NCBI RefSeq assembly: GCF_032854445.1
Contig: NC_088296.1
Span: 28,329,064 to 28,393,063, forward strand
DNA: 64,000 nucleotides
Source of the DNA: Liolophura sinensis
Lineage: Eukaryota > Mollusca > Polyplacophora > Chitonida > Chitonidae
Direction: 5' to 3'
Positions 47,216 to 59,533 of the stretch are shown in pieces (the stretch's first letter is position 1; each line of letters begins with the position of its first letter). The position numbers and the translations under genes are program-made. The notes under the pieces were generated by a model. That model was not told the DNA's origin. It was given only the letters and a program-made list of their open reading frames with translations, and did not search any database.

Positions 47216-48652
47216 TTGATTAAATATCTAACACAAACCAAGGTAAATCGTCTTGGTTATGCTCTATGCAGCTCAACAGTAATACATACACTGAGTCACA
47301 CAATACTGCAAATACATTTAATTGCCCGCCAAACAGAACTGGATGATGGTATTGCTGTCTTGCCTGCCTCCCCGCCCATGGCCAGTAACACTTTAGATGT
47401 TGTCACGATATCATCTCAAGAAGTTGAGGACATTCTCTCCAGCTTAGACATGTCGAAATCCTTTGGACGTGACGGGACTCACTATCGAGTTTTAAATCGA
47501 GTCTTTAATCTGTGTATTGCCCGTTGCGTCATGCCACTTGTCTGGAAAGAAGCCGGTATCACCCCAATCCATAAAAAATGCTGTGCTGACGACATTGAAA
47601 ATTACAGGCCTATTTCGCTCACGAGCAATTTAACACTTTTACAATTTCCTGCTTAATAGAAATGTACTTAGTAATTTACAGTCTGAATTTCGCTCTGGTA
47701 ACGGTACAGTTTACTAACTGGTGGATATTTACAGCTATATATCCAGTGCTCTTGATTGCGGAAAAGAGGTGCGTACTGTTTTTTTGTGACATGAAAAAGG
47801 CATTTGATCGTGTTTGCCACAGGTCTACTTTACAAGCTCGACGAAGCTGATGCAAAGAGGAATCTTCTCTTGTGGATTAAAGATTATTTAGCTAACAGAA
47901 AATTATCGGTTACTATATCTGGAAAAACCTCTGCTGAAAAATCCTAAATTCCGGTGTTCCACACCGGTTCGGTTTTAGGACCCATCCATTTCCTTGACTA
48001 TATAAATGATATTTCGTGCGACTTCGGGGTTCAAGCTAGATGAAATTTGCTGACGACAAGCCTTTGTATTTAACCGCTGAAACTCCCAATATTGCTATGG
48101 ACATAAATGCAACGCACAGCCTCATGCACAATTGTTTGTGCAAGGCAATCACATCTCGGATGTCTTCTCACTTAAACACCTCGGCCTTATCTGCAAGGTG
48201 GAAGGACCATATAAACAATTTAGTTGTAAAACTTTTTCCCATGTCAAACTGGTTTAGAAGCTAGAAATACCGAGGCTCGCGTCAGTCACTGGAGCGCTTA
48301 TATCAGTGCTTTATTCTTCCTCATTTTGACTATCTGGGATAATTGTTTTGCATATCAAACTGAAATATTAAAAAATCTTCATTTAGATGCATTGCGCACC
48401 ATATCTGGCTATACTCGTGGTACCAGTCAACACTTATTATACACTGAAACTGGGATTCTTCCACTATCAGAACGAAGAAGTAGGCCTAAGTTAAAGCTCT
48501 TGTATAAAATGTTTTATAACATATCTCCAGGTTACTTAAGCCAACTTGTACACTTGTCGGTAGGCACACAACACTATAATCTAAGAAACTGGCAACATCT
48601 TTATTCGCCAACTTATTTGTCCCATCCACTACTCGAAAGTGGAATAATCTAA
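47216..48652 (+). pseudogene. LINE reverse transcriptase, frameshifted
   Basis: Open segments 47,216-47,656, 47,662-47,850, 48,040-48,264 and 48,326-48,652 lie in different frames. Together they retain the RT entry, F-x-D-like KKAFDRV, GP-x-x-F-x-x-YINDI, and FADD blocks in order. No single open frame joins them. Confidence 0.8.
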
Positions 48653-48929
48653 ATTATTTACGACCTAGAAAGCCTCCTTTATGGTAATCGTTTATTATCA
48701 CCATGTAAAAATGTTGCAATATTTGATCAGCTACAAGACCTTGTTCTTGCAATAAAAAAATAAAAAAAATTAATGAACTACTACTTCTTACTGTAGCGTA
48801 CCCCTGCCCCCTCCCCCAACACACAAATCTGGACACATAACACTGTTGCATTAAATTAAAATATCTGTGCACGTGTATGCAACTGTAAGTGTTTGTGTCT
48901 GCGTGTTTGTGTCTGCGTGCGTGCGTGTG

Positions 48930-49099
<170 letters not shown>

Positions 49100-49102
49100 G
49101 TC

Positions 49103-49201
49103 TTTATATATAAACCTTTGCACTATGCATCCCTAACAAACAGTGTGGATATTGTTCGTGTGCTGCTGGAGAAGGGTGCTCATGTCAATATACAGGATAA
49201 G
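49103..49201 (+). pseudogene. Ankyrin exon, alpha-like, 5' end overwritten
   Basis: From codon 5 the repeat is good: PLHYASLTNS, then VDIVRVLLEKGAHVNIQDK, donor GTACAA. The first four codons read FIYK where others have a (D/N)G(W/L)T block, and the expected acceptor is replaced by TATATATTGGATGTC, with no AG at the junction. The microsatellite appears to have removed the intron end, so the exon probably cannot be spliced in from the left unless a cryptic AG is used. Confidence 0.65.
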
Positions 49202-49371
49202 GTACAACAAAATTTCATATAATCAAAATCACAAAGACATAGTGATTTTCAAAAGGCGAACTGAAAAATCAGCACATTGAGAAGTGAAATGAACAAGACG
49301 TGCCCATTTCCAAGGTATTTGGTATTTTTCGCTCAGGTATTTATTTAAATTCATAAAATATGACGTTCAAT

Positions 49372-49398
49372 GGCGCTGAAGTCAATGTACAGAATCAG
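49372..49398 (+). pseudogene. Ankyrin beta exon remnant
   Basis: Only the last nine codons survive (GAEVNVQNQ), followed by the beta donor GTATAG. The sequence upstream jumps straight to TTCATAAAATATGAC, the region normally 60-70 nt before the acceptor. Confidence 0.6.
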
Positions 49399-49785
49399 GT
49401 ATAGGTGATTTTAAATATGAGGCCAGGCCACAAAACTTTAAACTAAACCCAAAACTACACTTTCTCAGTATACTGAGAAGTGAAGAGGACATGATCTACC
49501 CATTTCCAGCAACACATAAATGTCACCAACTCCTTTCATTCTCAGGTCTTTATCTTTTACTCAAATTGTAAAAGTAGGACTACTGCATTTGTTAAAGTCT
49601 ACATTACTTTCACATTACAATCTCGTTGAAATACCTGATACGACACCAAAGCAACTGACAATCGTACAATTTTTACATTCCGTGTGGGGATATGTGTATT
49701 TACGTGCAATATTAGTGAATGTGTCATGTATAGCATTTTTACTAAAGTAGCATTTCAAGTATTACATTATATTTACTTTGCACAG

Positions 49786-49884
49786 ATTGGGTGCACACTT
49801 TTGCAGTATGCAGTGGTGAATAACAGAGTGGGTGTTGTTCGTGTGCTGCTGGAGAAAGATGCTGATGTCAATGTACAAGATAAG
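49786..49884 (+). CDS. Ankyrin exon, alpha type, TLLQ variant
   Basis: Acceptor TTTGCACAG, donor GTACGT. Reads IGCTLLQYAVVNNR, then VGVVRVLLEKDADVNVQDK. TPLH is replaced by TLLQ, and the usual KGAD glycine is D. Nearly the same exon recurs at 61,193. The downstream AATAAA is mutated to AATCAA here. Confidence 0.78.
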
Positions 49885-50403
49885 GTACGTGATATACTGA
49901 TGTGAGGCTGGCCACAATACTTGACAAGAGATGGTGCTTTGCTACATAGTTTACTCACGTGACAATTGAGCCTTGAATTTCAAGACCTGTACTAAACACC
50001 AAATCCACTGGCTGCAACTAAATCAATTTGCTCTACATAAAATATAATAAGTGTGAATAATTCAAACTTTAATCCTTAGAAAGACAAAGCATATTTTACA
50101 ACTTGCTGTTGTAGTCCGCAGATGTAACTAACGTAACGTAATGACCGCGTTAGTTATTGGGCAGACAGAGTATTTCAGTTAGAACTCGGACACATTATAA
50201 TGACATTAAGTTGACGATAACCCCTGACAAAACTTCACATAATCAAAATCACATAGACATAGTGGTTTTCTAAAGGCCAACTGGAAAATCAGTACATTGA
50301 GAAGTGAAATGAACAAGACTTGCCCATTTCCAACCGTATATAAATGTCAACAACGACTTACACGCTGAGGTATTTATTCAAATTTATAAAATATAACACT
50401 GAA

Positions 50404-50431
50404 GGCCGCTGATGTCAATGTACAAAATCAG
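50404..50431 (+). pseudogene. Ankyrin beta exon remnant
   Basis: The last nine codons (ADVNVQNQ-type, CAAAATCAG end) plus donor GTATAG remain; exon front and acceptor are deleted. Confidence 0.6.
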
Positions 50432-50821
50432 GTATAGGTGGTGTATGGATATGAGGCCAGGCCACAATACTTAAAAACTAAACCCAAAAAGTACACTTTC
50501 TCAATATACTGAGAAGTGAAGAGGACATGATCTACCCATTTCCAGCCACACATAAATGTCAGCAACTCCTTTCACTTCCATGTCTTTGATTTTTGCTCAA
50601 ATTGTAATGGTAAGACCACTGCATTTGTTAAATTCTACATTACTTTCACATTACAACCTCGTTAAAATACCCAGCGCGACACCAAAACAGCTGACAATCG
50701 TACCATTTTTACATTCCACGTGTGAATATGTGTATTTACCTGCAATATAAATGAATGTGTCATGAATAGCAATTTCACTGAGGTAGCATTTTAAGTATTA
50801 CATTATATTTACTTTGCACAG

Positions 50822-50920
50822 AATGGGTGGACACCTTTGCACTGTGCAGCACTGAATAACAGTGTGGATATTGTTCGTGTGCTGCTGGAGAAGGGCGCTG
50901 ATGTCAATATACAGAATAAG
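50822..50920 (+). CDS. Ankyrin exon, alpha type, WTPLHC variant
   Basis: Acceptor TTTGCACAG, donor GTACGT. Reads NGWTPLHCAALNNS, then VDIVRVLLEKGADVNIQNK. Same class as 53,427, 56,017, 62,231 and 63,267. The start lies 1,036 bp after the previous alpha exon. Confidence 0.82.
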
Positions 50921-51663
50921 GTACGTGATATACTGATGTGAGGCTGGCCACAATACTTGACGATAGATTGTGCTTTGCTATTTGGTTTACTCACGTGGCA
51001 ATTGAACCTTAAATTTCAAGAACTGTACTAGGTACCAAATCCACTGGCTGCAACTAAATAAATTTGCTCTACATAGGATGTTATCAGTGTAAATATTTCA
51101 AACTTCAATCCTTAGAAAGTCGACGCATATTTTACAACTTGTTTTTGTAGTCCGCAGATGTAACTAACGTCACTTAATGACCGCGTTAGTTATTGGGCAG
51201 ACAGAGGATTTCAGTTAGAAATCGGACACATATTAACGACTTTAAGTTGTCGAAAACCCCTGAAAAAATTTCCCAACCTGCGAACTTCATACGGGGTGAA
51301 AATCTACATACTGTTTTAAAACTCATAATATGAGTCTTTTCAATAAGAATTGTTGAGAATTTCGTTGTCGATGTGAATTTTACATTGTGATATTAAACAG
51401 TTAAGAAAGACGTTTTATCGTTCGACAGCTGTAGAAAATACCGCCAGTGTGTAGGATTGACTGTAACATAGACACATAGACATAGTGATTTTTAAAAAGG
51501 CGAACTGAAAAATCAGTACAGTGAGAAGTGAAATGTACAAGACTTGCGCATTTCCAACCGTATGTAAGTGTCAACAACACCTTACACGCTCAGGTATTTA
51601 TTCAAATTTATAAAATATGACCATCGCTTTAGTTAAGTTCTGCATTGCTCTTACATTATACAA

Positions 51664-51762
51664 AAAGGACGGACAGCCTTACACAGTGGAGCTCAGAAAA
51701 ACAAAGTGAATATTGTTTGTGTGCTGCTGGAGAAGGGCGCTGATGTCAGTGTACAGAATCAG
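51664..51762 (+). pseudogene. Ankyrin beta exon, full length but acceptor lost
   Basis: All 33 codons are open (KGRTALHSGAQKNK, then VNIVCVLLEKGADVSVQNQ), and donor GTATAG is intact. The acceptor TATACAG has become TATACAA, so the exon should be skipped. It represents the first step of beta decay, before the deletions seen elsewhere. Confidence 0.65.
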
Positions 51763-52149
51763 GTATAGGTGATGTATGAATGTGAGGCCAGGCCACAAAA
51801 CTTAAAAACTAAACCCAAAAAGTACACTTTCTCAGTATACTGAGAAGTGAAGAGGACATGATCTACCCATTTCCAGCCACATATAAATGACAGCAGCTCC
51901 TTTCATTCTCATGTCATTATTTTTTACTTAAACTGCAAAAGTAGGACCACTGCATTTGTTAAATTCTACATTACTTTCGCATCATAATCTCGTTATACCT
52001 GATACGACACCAAAGCAGCTGACCATCGTACTATTTTTACATTCCGCGCGTGAATTTGTGTATTTACGTACAATATTAGTGAATGTGTCATGAATAGCAT
52101 TTTTACTGAAGTAGCATTTCAAGTATTACGTTATATTTACTTTGTACAG

Positions 52150-52248
52150 GTTGGGCGGACACCTTTGCACTATGCAGTCCTGAAAGACAATGTGGATGTT
52201 GTTCGTGTGCTGCTGGACAAGGGCGCTGACATCGATGCACAGGATAAG
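52150..52248 (+). CDS. Ankyrin exon, alpha type, VLKDN variant, changed donor
   Basis: Acceptor TTTGTACAG. Reads VGRTPLHYAVLKDN, then VDVVRVLLDKGADIDAQDK. The donor is GTTTTATC rather than GTACGTGA, with an extra segment ending in a repeated GATAAG before ATATACTGATG. The donor is weaker by consensus. Splicing efficiency here may differ from the sister exons. Confidence 0.72.
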
Positions 52249-53014
52249 GTTTTATCAGATAAGATATACTGATGTGAGGTCGACCAAAAGACTTGACAAG
52301 AGATGGTGCTCTGTTATGTAGTTAATTCACGTGGCAATTGAGCTTTGAATTTCAAGACCTGTTGGATGCGCCAAATACAATGGCTGCAACTAAATAAATT
52401 TGCTCTACATAAGATGTAATAAGTGTGAATATTTCAAACTTCCATCCTTAGAAGAGGACGCGACGACCACGATAGTTATTGGGCAGACAAAGTATTTCAG
52501 TTAGAGATCGCACATAAATTATTGACTTGATGTGGTCGAAAAGCCCTGAAAAAATGTCACCAACCTGCATATTTTATACGGGGGTGAAAATCTACATGCT
52601 GTTTTAAAACTCATAATGTGAGTCTTTTCTATAAGAATTGCTGAGAATTTCATTGTCTACGTGAACTATTAAAGCCAAAACGTATCTGTTAAAATAAAAC
52701 AGCCGTTAGAGATGAGTTTCATTTATAATTACGATTCACTAAATTAAACTGTTGACAAACAAAAATGTCATGTTGTGCCATCAAACAGTTAAGAAAGGTG
52801 TTTTCCGTTCGACAGCTGTAGAAAATATCGCCAGTGTGTATGAGTGACTGTAACATAGACACATAGACATAGTGATTTTTAAAAAGGCGAACTGAAAAAT
52901 CTGTACATTGAGAAGTGAAATGTACAAGACTTACGCATTTCCAATCGTATATAAATATCAACAGCGCCTTACACGCTTAAATTTTGATTTAAATTCATAA
53001 AATACGACGCTAAA

Positions 53015-53042
53015 GGGCGCTGATGTCAATGTACAGAATCAG
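53015..53042 (+). pseudogene. Ankyrin beta exon remnant
   Basis: Terminal codons GADVNVQNQ and donor GTATAG remain after GACGCTAAAGG; front deleted. Confidence 0.6.
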
Positions 53043-53426
53043 GTATAGGTGATGTATGAATATGAGGTCAGGCCACAATACTTAAAAACTAAACCCAAAA
53101 AGTACCCTTTCTCATTATACTGAGAAGTTAAGAGGACATGATCTACCCATTTCCAGCCATACATAAATGTTGGCAACTCCTTTCACTCCCATGTCTTTAT
53201 TTGTTGCTCTACTTGTAAAAGTACTACATTTGTTAAATTCTAGAATTTTTTCACATTACAACCTCGTTGAAAAACCTAATATGACAGCAAAGCAACTGAC
53301 AATCGTACCATTTTTACATTCCGCGTGTGGATATGTGTATTTACGTACAATATTAGTGAATGTGTCATGAATAGCATTTTTACTAAAGTAGCATTTCAAG
53401 TATTACATTATATTTACTTTGCACAG

Positions 53427-53525
53427 AATGGGTGGACACCTTTGCACTGTGCAGCACTGAATAACAGTGTGGATATTGTTCGTGTGCTGCTGGAGAAGGG
53501 CGCTGATGTCAATATACAGAATAAG
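53427..53525 (+). CDS. Ankyrin exon, alpha type, WTPLHC variant
   Basis: Acceptor TTTGCACAG, donor GTACGT. The encoded repeat is identical to that of 50,822. The donor is followed by VRDILM-stop, and AATAAA sits at 53,662. Confidence 0.82.
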
Positions 53526-54268
53526 GTACGTGATATACTGATGTGAGGCTGGCCACAATACTTGACGATAGATTGTGCTTTGCTATTTGGTTTACTCACG
53601 TGGCAATTGAACCTTGAATTTCAAGAACTGTGCTAGGTACCAAATCCACTGGCTGCAACTAAATAAATTTGCTCTACACAGGATGTTATCAGTGTAAATA
53701 TTTCAAACTTCAATCCTTAGAAAGTCGACGCATATTTTACAACTTGTTTTTGTAGTCCGCAGATGTAACTAACGTCACTTAATGACTGCGTTTGTTATTG
53801 GGCAGACAGAGGATTTCAGTTAGAACTCGGACACATATTAACAACTTTAAGTTGTCGAAAACCCCTGAAAAAATTTCCCAACCTGCGAACTTCATACGGG
53901 GTGAAAATCTACATACTGTTTTAAAACTCATAATGTGAGTCTTTTCAATAAGAATTGTTGAGAATTTCGTTGTCGATGTGAATTTTTACATTGTGATATT
54001 AAACAGTTAAGAAAGACGTTTTCCCGTTCGACAGCTGTAGAAAATAACGCCAGTGTGTATGAGTGCCTGTCATATAAACACACAGACATAGTAATTTTCA
54101 AAAGGCCAACTGGAAAATCAGTACATTGAGAAGTGAAATGTACAAGACTTGCCCATTTCCAACCGCATATAAATGTCAACAACGCCTCACAGGCTGAGGT
54201 ATTTACTCAAATTTATAAAATATAAATATTGCCTTGGTTAAGTTCTGCATTGCTCTTACATTATACAA

Positions 54269-54356
54269 AAAGGGCGTACAGCCTTACACAGTGGAGCTCA
54301 GAATAACAAAGTGAATATTGTTTGTGTGCTGCTGGAGAAGGGCAGAACAGAATCAG
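54269..54356 (+). pseudogene. Ankyrin beta pseudo-exon (acceptor lost, 11 nt deleted)
   Basis: Preceded by TATACAA instead of TATACAG. Opens KGRTALHSGAQNNK, then VNIVCVLLEKG. An 11 nt deletion removes the GADVNV part and shifts the frame before CAGAATCAG|GTGTAG. Confidence 0.7.
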
Positions 54357-54745
54357 GTGTAGGTGATGTATGAATGTGAGGCCAGGCTATAATACCTTGA
54401 AACTTAACCCAAAAGTACCCTTTCTCAGTATACTGAGAAGTGAAAAGGACATGATCTACCCATTTCCAGCCACATATAAATGTCAGCAGCTCCTTTCATT
54501 CTCATGTCATTATTTTTTACTCAAACTGCAAAAGTAGGTCCACTGCATTTCTTAAATTCTACATTACTTTCGCTTAATAATCTCGTTGAAATACCTGATA
54601 CGACACCAAAGCAGCTGACCATCGTACCATTTTTACATTCCGCGTGTGGATATGTGTATTTACGTACAATATTAGTGAATGTGTCATAAATAGCATTTTT
54701 ACTGAAGTGGCATTTCAAGTATTACATTATATTTACTTTGTACAG

Positions 54746-54844
54746 GTTGGGCTGACACCTTTGCACTATGCAGTCCTGAAAGACAATGTGGATGTTGTTC
54801 GTGTGCTGCTGGACAAGGGCGCTGACATCCATACACAGGATAAG
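54746..54844 (+). CDS. Ankyrin exon, alpha type, VLKDN variant
   Basis: Acceptor TTTGTACAG, donor GTACGT. Reads VGLTPLHYAVLKDN, then VDVVRVLLDKGADIHTQDK. LLDK replaces LLEK in this class. Confidence 0.82.
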
Positions 54845-55604
54845 GTACGTGATATACTGATGTGAGGCCGACCACAATACTTGACAAGAGATGGTGCTCT
54901 GTTATGTAGTTAATTCACGTGGCAATTGAGCCTTGAATTTCAAGACCTGTTGGATGCACCAAATACAATGGCTGCAACTAAATAAATTTGCTCTACATAA
55001 GATGTAATGAGTGTGAATATTTCAAACTTCCATCCTTAGAAAGTTGACGCGACGACCACGTTAGTTATTGGGCAGACAGAGTATTTCAGTTAGAGATCGA
55101 ACAAACATTATTGACTTAATGTGGTCGAAAACCCCTAAAAAAAATTTCACCAACCTGCGAATTTTATACGGGGGTGAAAATCTACATGCTGTTTTAAAAC
55201 TCATAATTTGAGTCTCTTCTATAAGAATTGCTAAGAATTTTATTGTCTACGTGAACTATTAAAGCCGAAACGTATCTGTTAAAATAAAACAGCCGTTAGA
55301 GATGAGTTTCATTTATAATTACGATTCACTAAATTAAACTGTTGACAAACAAAAATGTCATGTTGTGCCATCAAACAGTTAAGAAAGGTGTTTTCCGTTC
55401 GACAGCTGTAGAAAATATCGCCAGTGTGTATGAGTGACTGTAACATAGACACATAGACATAGTGATTTTTATAAAGGCGAACTGAAAAATCAGTACATTG
55501 AGAAGTGAAATGTACAAGACTTGCGCATTTCCAATCGTATATAAATGTCAACAGCGCCTTATACGCTTAAATTTTTATTTAAATTCATAAAATACGACGC
55601 TGAA

Positions 55605-55632
55605 GGGCGCTGATGTCAATGTACAGAATAAG
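55605..55632 (+). pseudogene. Ankyrin beta exon remnant
   Basis: Ends GADVNVQNK (AATAAG) with donor GTATAG. The final codon is AAG rather than the CAG of earlier remnants, as also in 58,193 and 60,782, a marker of the higher-order unit. Confidence 0.6.
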
Positions 55633-56016
55633 GTATAGGTGATGTATGAATATGAGGTCAGGCCACAATACTTAAAAACTAAACCCAAAAAGTACCCTTT
55701 CTCATTATACTGAGAAGTGAAGAGGACATGATCTACCCATTTCCAGCCATACATAAATGTTGGCAACTCCTTTCACTCCCATGTCTTTATTTGTTGCTCT
55801 ACTTGTAAAAGTACTACATTTGTTAAATTCTAGAATTTTTTCACATTACAACCTCGTTGAAATACCTAATATGACAGCAAAGCAACTGACAATCGTACCA
55901 TTTTTACATTCCGCGTGTGGATATGTGTATTTACGTGCAATATAAATGAATGTGTCATGAATAGCATTTTTACTAAAGTGGCATTTCAAGTATTACATTA
56001 TATTTACTTTGCACAG

Positions 56017-56115
56017 AATGGGTGGACACCTTTGCACTGTGCAGCACTGGATAACAGTGTGGATATTGTTCGTGTGCTGCTGGAGAAGGGCGCTGATGTC
56101 AATATACAGAATAAG
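56017..56115 (+). CDS. Ankyrin exon, alpha type, WTPLHC variant
   Basis: Reads NGWTPLHCAALDNS, then VDIVRVLLEKGADVNIQNK. It differs from 53,427 by one residue (N to D at repeat position 12). Confidence 0.82.
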
Positions 56116-56858
56116 GTACGTGATATACTGATGTGAGGTTGGCCACAATACTTGACGATAGATTGTGCTTTGCTATTTGGTTTACTCACGTGGCAATTGA
56201 ACCTTGAATTTCAAGAACTGTGCTAGGTACCAAATCCACTGGCTGCAACTAAATAAATTTGCTCTACATAGGATGTTATCAGTGTAAATATTTCAAACTT
56301 CAATCCTTAGAAAGTCGACGCATATTTTACAACTTGTTTTTGTAGTCCGCAGATGTAACTAACGTCACTTAATGACCGCGTTAGTTATTGGCCAGACAGA
56401 GTATTTCAGTTAGAACTCGGACACATATTAACGACTTTAAGTTGTCGAAAACCCCTGAAAAAATTTCCCAACCTGCGAACTTCATACGGGGTGAAAATCT
56501 ACATACTGTTTTAAAACTCATAATGTGAGTCTTTTTAATAAGAATTTTTGAGAATTTCGTTGTCGATGTGAATTTTTACATTGTGATATTAAACAGTTAA
56601 GAAAGACGTTTTCCCGTTCGACAGCTGTAGAAAATAACGCCAGTGTGTATGAGTGCCTGTCATATAAACACACAGACATAGTAATTTTCAAAAGGCCAAC
56701 TGGAAAATCAGTACATTGAGAAGTGAAATGAACAAGACTTGCCCATTTCCAACCGCATATAAATGTCAACAACGCCTCACAGGTTGAGGTATTTACTCAA
56801 ATTTATAAAATATAAATATTGCCTTGGTTAAGTTCTGCATTGCTCTTACATTATACAA

Positions 56859-56945
56859 AAAGGGCGTACAGGCTTACACCGTGGAGCTCAGAATAACAAA
56901 GTGAATTTTTTTGTGTGCTGCTGGAGAAGGACAGAACAGAATCAG
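56859..56945 (+). pseudogene. Ankyrin beta pseudo-exon
   Basis: Same lesions as 54,269 (acceptor CAA, internal deletion) plus a further loss in GTGAATATTGTTTG, which has become GTGAATTTTTTTG. Confidence 0.7.
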
Positions 56946-57334
56946 GTATAGGTGATGTATGAATGTGAGGCCAGGCCACAATACCTTGAAACTAAACCCA
57001 AAAGTACCCTTTCTCAGTATACTGAGAAGTGAAGAGGACATGATCTACCCATTTCCAGCCACATATAAATGTCGGCAGCTCCTTTCATTCTCATGTCATT
57101 ATTTTTTACTCAAATTGCAAAAGTAGGTTCACTGCATTTGTTAAATTCTACATTACTTTCGCTTAATAATCACGTTAAAATACCTGATACGACACCAAAG
57201 CAGCTGACCATCGTACCATTTTTGCATTCTGAGTGTGGATTTGTGTATTTACGTACAATATTAGTGAATGTGTCATAAATAGCATTTTTACTGAAGTGGC
57301 ATTTCAAGTATTACGTTATTTTTACTTTGTACAG

Positions 57335-57433
57335 GTTGGGCTGACACCTTTGCACTATGCAGTCCTAAAAGACAATGTGGATGTTGTTCGTGTGCTGCTG
57401 GACAAGGGCGCTGACATCCATACACAGGATAAG
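57335..57433 (+). CDS. Ankyrin exon, alpha type, VLKDN variant
   Basis: Acceptor TTTGTACAG, donor GTACGT. The peptide is identical to that of 54,746, with silent differences. Confidence 0.82.
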
Positions 57434-58192
57434 GTACGTGATATACTGATGTGAGGCCGACCAAAATACTTGACAAGAGATAGTGCTCTGTTATGTAGTT
57501 AATTCACGTGGCAATTGTGCCTTGAATTTCAAGACCTGTTGGATGCACCAAATACAATGGCTGCAACTAAATAAATTTGCTCTACATAAGATGTAATGAG
57601 TGTGAATATTTCAAACTTCCATCCTTAGAAAGTTGACGCGACGACCACGTTAGTTATTGGGCAGACAGAGTATTTCAGTTAGAGATCGAACAAACATTAT
57701 TGACTTTAAATGGTCGAAAACCGCTGAAAAAATTTCACCAACCTGCGAATTTTATACGGGGGTGAAAATCTACATGCTGTTTTAAAACTCATAATGTGAG
57801 TCTTTTCTATAAGAATTGCTGAGAATTTCATTGTCTACGTGAACTATTAAAGCCGAAACGTGTCTGTTAAAATAAAACAGCCGTTAGAGATGAGTTTCAT
57901 TTATAATTACGATTCACTAAATTAAACTGTTGACAAACAAAAATGTCATGTTGTGCCATCAAACAGTTAAGAAAGGTGTTTTCCGTTCGACAGCTGTAGA
58001 AAATATCGCCAGTGTGTATGAGTGACTGTAACATAGACACATAGACATAGTGATTTTTAAAAAGGCGAACTGAAAAATCAGTACATTGAGAAGTGAAATG
58101 TACAAGACTTGCGCATTTCCAATCGTATATAAATGTCAACAGCGCCTTACACGCTTAAATTTTTATTTAAATTCATAAAATACGACGCTGAA

Positions 58193-58220
58193 GGGCGCTG
58201 ATGTCAATGTACAGAATAAG
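58193..58220 (+). pseudogene. Ankyrin beta exon remnant
   Basis: GADVNVQNK end with donor GTATAG; the equivalent of 55,605. Confidence 0.6.
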
Positions 58221-58603
58221 GTATAGGTGATGTATGAATATGAGGCCAGGCCACAATACTTAAAAACTAAACCCAAAAGTACCCTTTCTCCTTATACTGA
58301 GAAGTGAAGAGGACATGATCTACCCATTTCCAGCTATACATAAATGTTGGCAACTCCTTTCACTCCCATGTCTTTATTTTTTGCTCTACTTGTAAAAGTA
58401 CTACATTTGTTAAATTCTAGAAATTTTTCACATTACAACCTCGTTGAAATACCTAATATGACAGCAAAGCAACTGACAATCGTACCATTTTTACAATCCG
58501 CGTGTGGATATGTGTATTTACGTGCAATATAAATGAATGTGTCATGAATAGCATTTTTACTGAAGTAGCATTTCAAGTATTACATTATATTTACTTTGCA
58601 CAG

Positions 58604-58702
58604 AATGGGTGCACACTTTTGCAGTATGCAGTGGTGAATAACATTGTGGGTGTTGTTCGTCTGCTGCTGGAGAAGGGAGCTGATATCGATGCACAGGATA
58701 AG
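58604..58702 (+). CDS. Ankyrin exon, alpha type, apparent chimera
   Basis: Acceptor TTTGCACAG, donor GTACGT. The first half, NGCTLLQYAVVNN, matches 49,786 and 61,193. The second half, VGVVRLLLEKGADIDAQDK, matches the exon at 44,977 exactly. It occupies the slot where 53,427 and 56,017 carry the WTPLHC class, so exchange between exon copies is the simplest explanation. Confidence 0.8.
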
Positions 58703-59445
58703 GTACGTGATATACTGATGTGAGGCTGGCCACAATACTTGACGATAGATTGTGCTTTGCTATTTGGTTTATTCACGTGGCAATTGAACCTTGAATTTCA
58801 AGAACTGTGCTAGGTACCAAATCCACTGGCTGCAACTAAATAAATTTGCTCTACATAGGATGTTATCAGTGTAAATATTTCAAACTTCAATCCTTAGAAA
58901 GTCGACGCATATTTTACAACTTGTTTTTGTAGTCCGCAGATGTAACTAACGTCAGTTAATGACCGCGTTAGTTATTGGCCAGACAGAGTATTTCAGTTAG
59001 AACTCGGACACATATTAACGACTTTAAGTTGTCGAAAACCCCTGAAAAAATTTCCCAACTTGCGAACTTTATACGGGGTTAAAATCTACATACTGTTTTA
59101 AAACTCATAATATGAGTCTTTTCAATAAGAATTGTTGAGAATTTCGTTGTCGATGTGAATTTTTACATTGTGATATTAAGCAGTTAAGAAAGACGTTTTC
59201 CCGTTCGACAGCTGTAGAAAATAACGCCAGTGTGTATGAGTGCCTGTCATATAAACACACAGACACAGTAATTTTCAAAAGGCCAACTGGAAAATCAGTA
59301 CATTGAGAAGTGAAATGAACAAGACTTGCCCTTTTCCAACCGCATATAAATGTCAACAACGCCTCACAGGATGAGGTATTTACTCAAATTTATAAAATAT
59401 AAATATTGCCTTGGTTAAGTTCTGCATTGCTCTTACATTATACAA

Positions 59446-59533
59446 AAAGGGCGTACAGGCTTACACAGTGGAGCTCAGAATAACAAAGTGAATATTGTTT
59501 GTGTGCTGCTGGAGAAGGGCAGAACAGAATCAG
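59446..59533 (+). pseudogene. Ankyrin beta pseudo-exon
   Basis: Acceptor CAA and an 11 nt deletion as at 54,269; TALH region reads TGLH (as at 56,859). Confidence 0.7.

Larger units (their letters stand above)
46405..48772 (+). mobile_element. LINE (non-LTR retrotransposon), 5'-truncated, with SINE inserted
   Basis: The element begins inside the endonuclease (VVGDFTFDSL, then LKQIITEPTRITP at 46,412-46,560). After the SINE it continues KPWVTNELRLSMTKRG (about 47,010-47,060), the RT entry VEDILSSLDMSKSFGRDG and WKEAGITPIHKKC...NYRPISL (47,216-47,620), motif A region CDMKKAFDRVCH (about 47,788), SVLGP...LDYINDIS (about 47,965-48,017), and motif C FADD (48,043). A C-terminal segment follows (GTSQHLLYTETGILPLSERR; YNLRN), and the element ends in an A-rich tail at 48,752-48,772. 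Several frameshifts and stops make it inactive. 5' truncation with a 3' A-rich tail is normal target-primed insertion. It lies in an ankyrin intron in the same orientation. Confidence 0.85.

Noticed and set aside
53167-53370. Recurring intronic ORFs starting MLATPFTPMSLF or MSATPFTSMSLI upstream of each alpha exon
   Set aside because: They recur because the module was duplicated, lie between splice sites, drift in sequence without frame protection, and resemble no domain.
53414-53599. Minus-strand ORFs opposite each alpha exon (SKPNSKAQSIVKYCGQPH...)
   Set aside because: Antisense shadows of the ankyrin exons.
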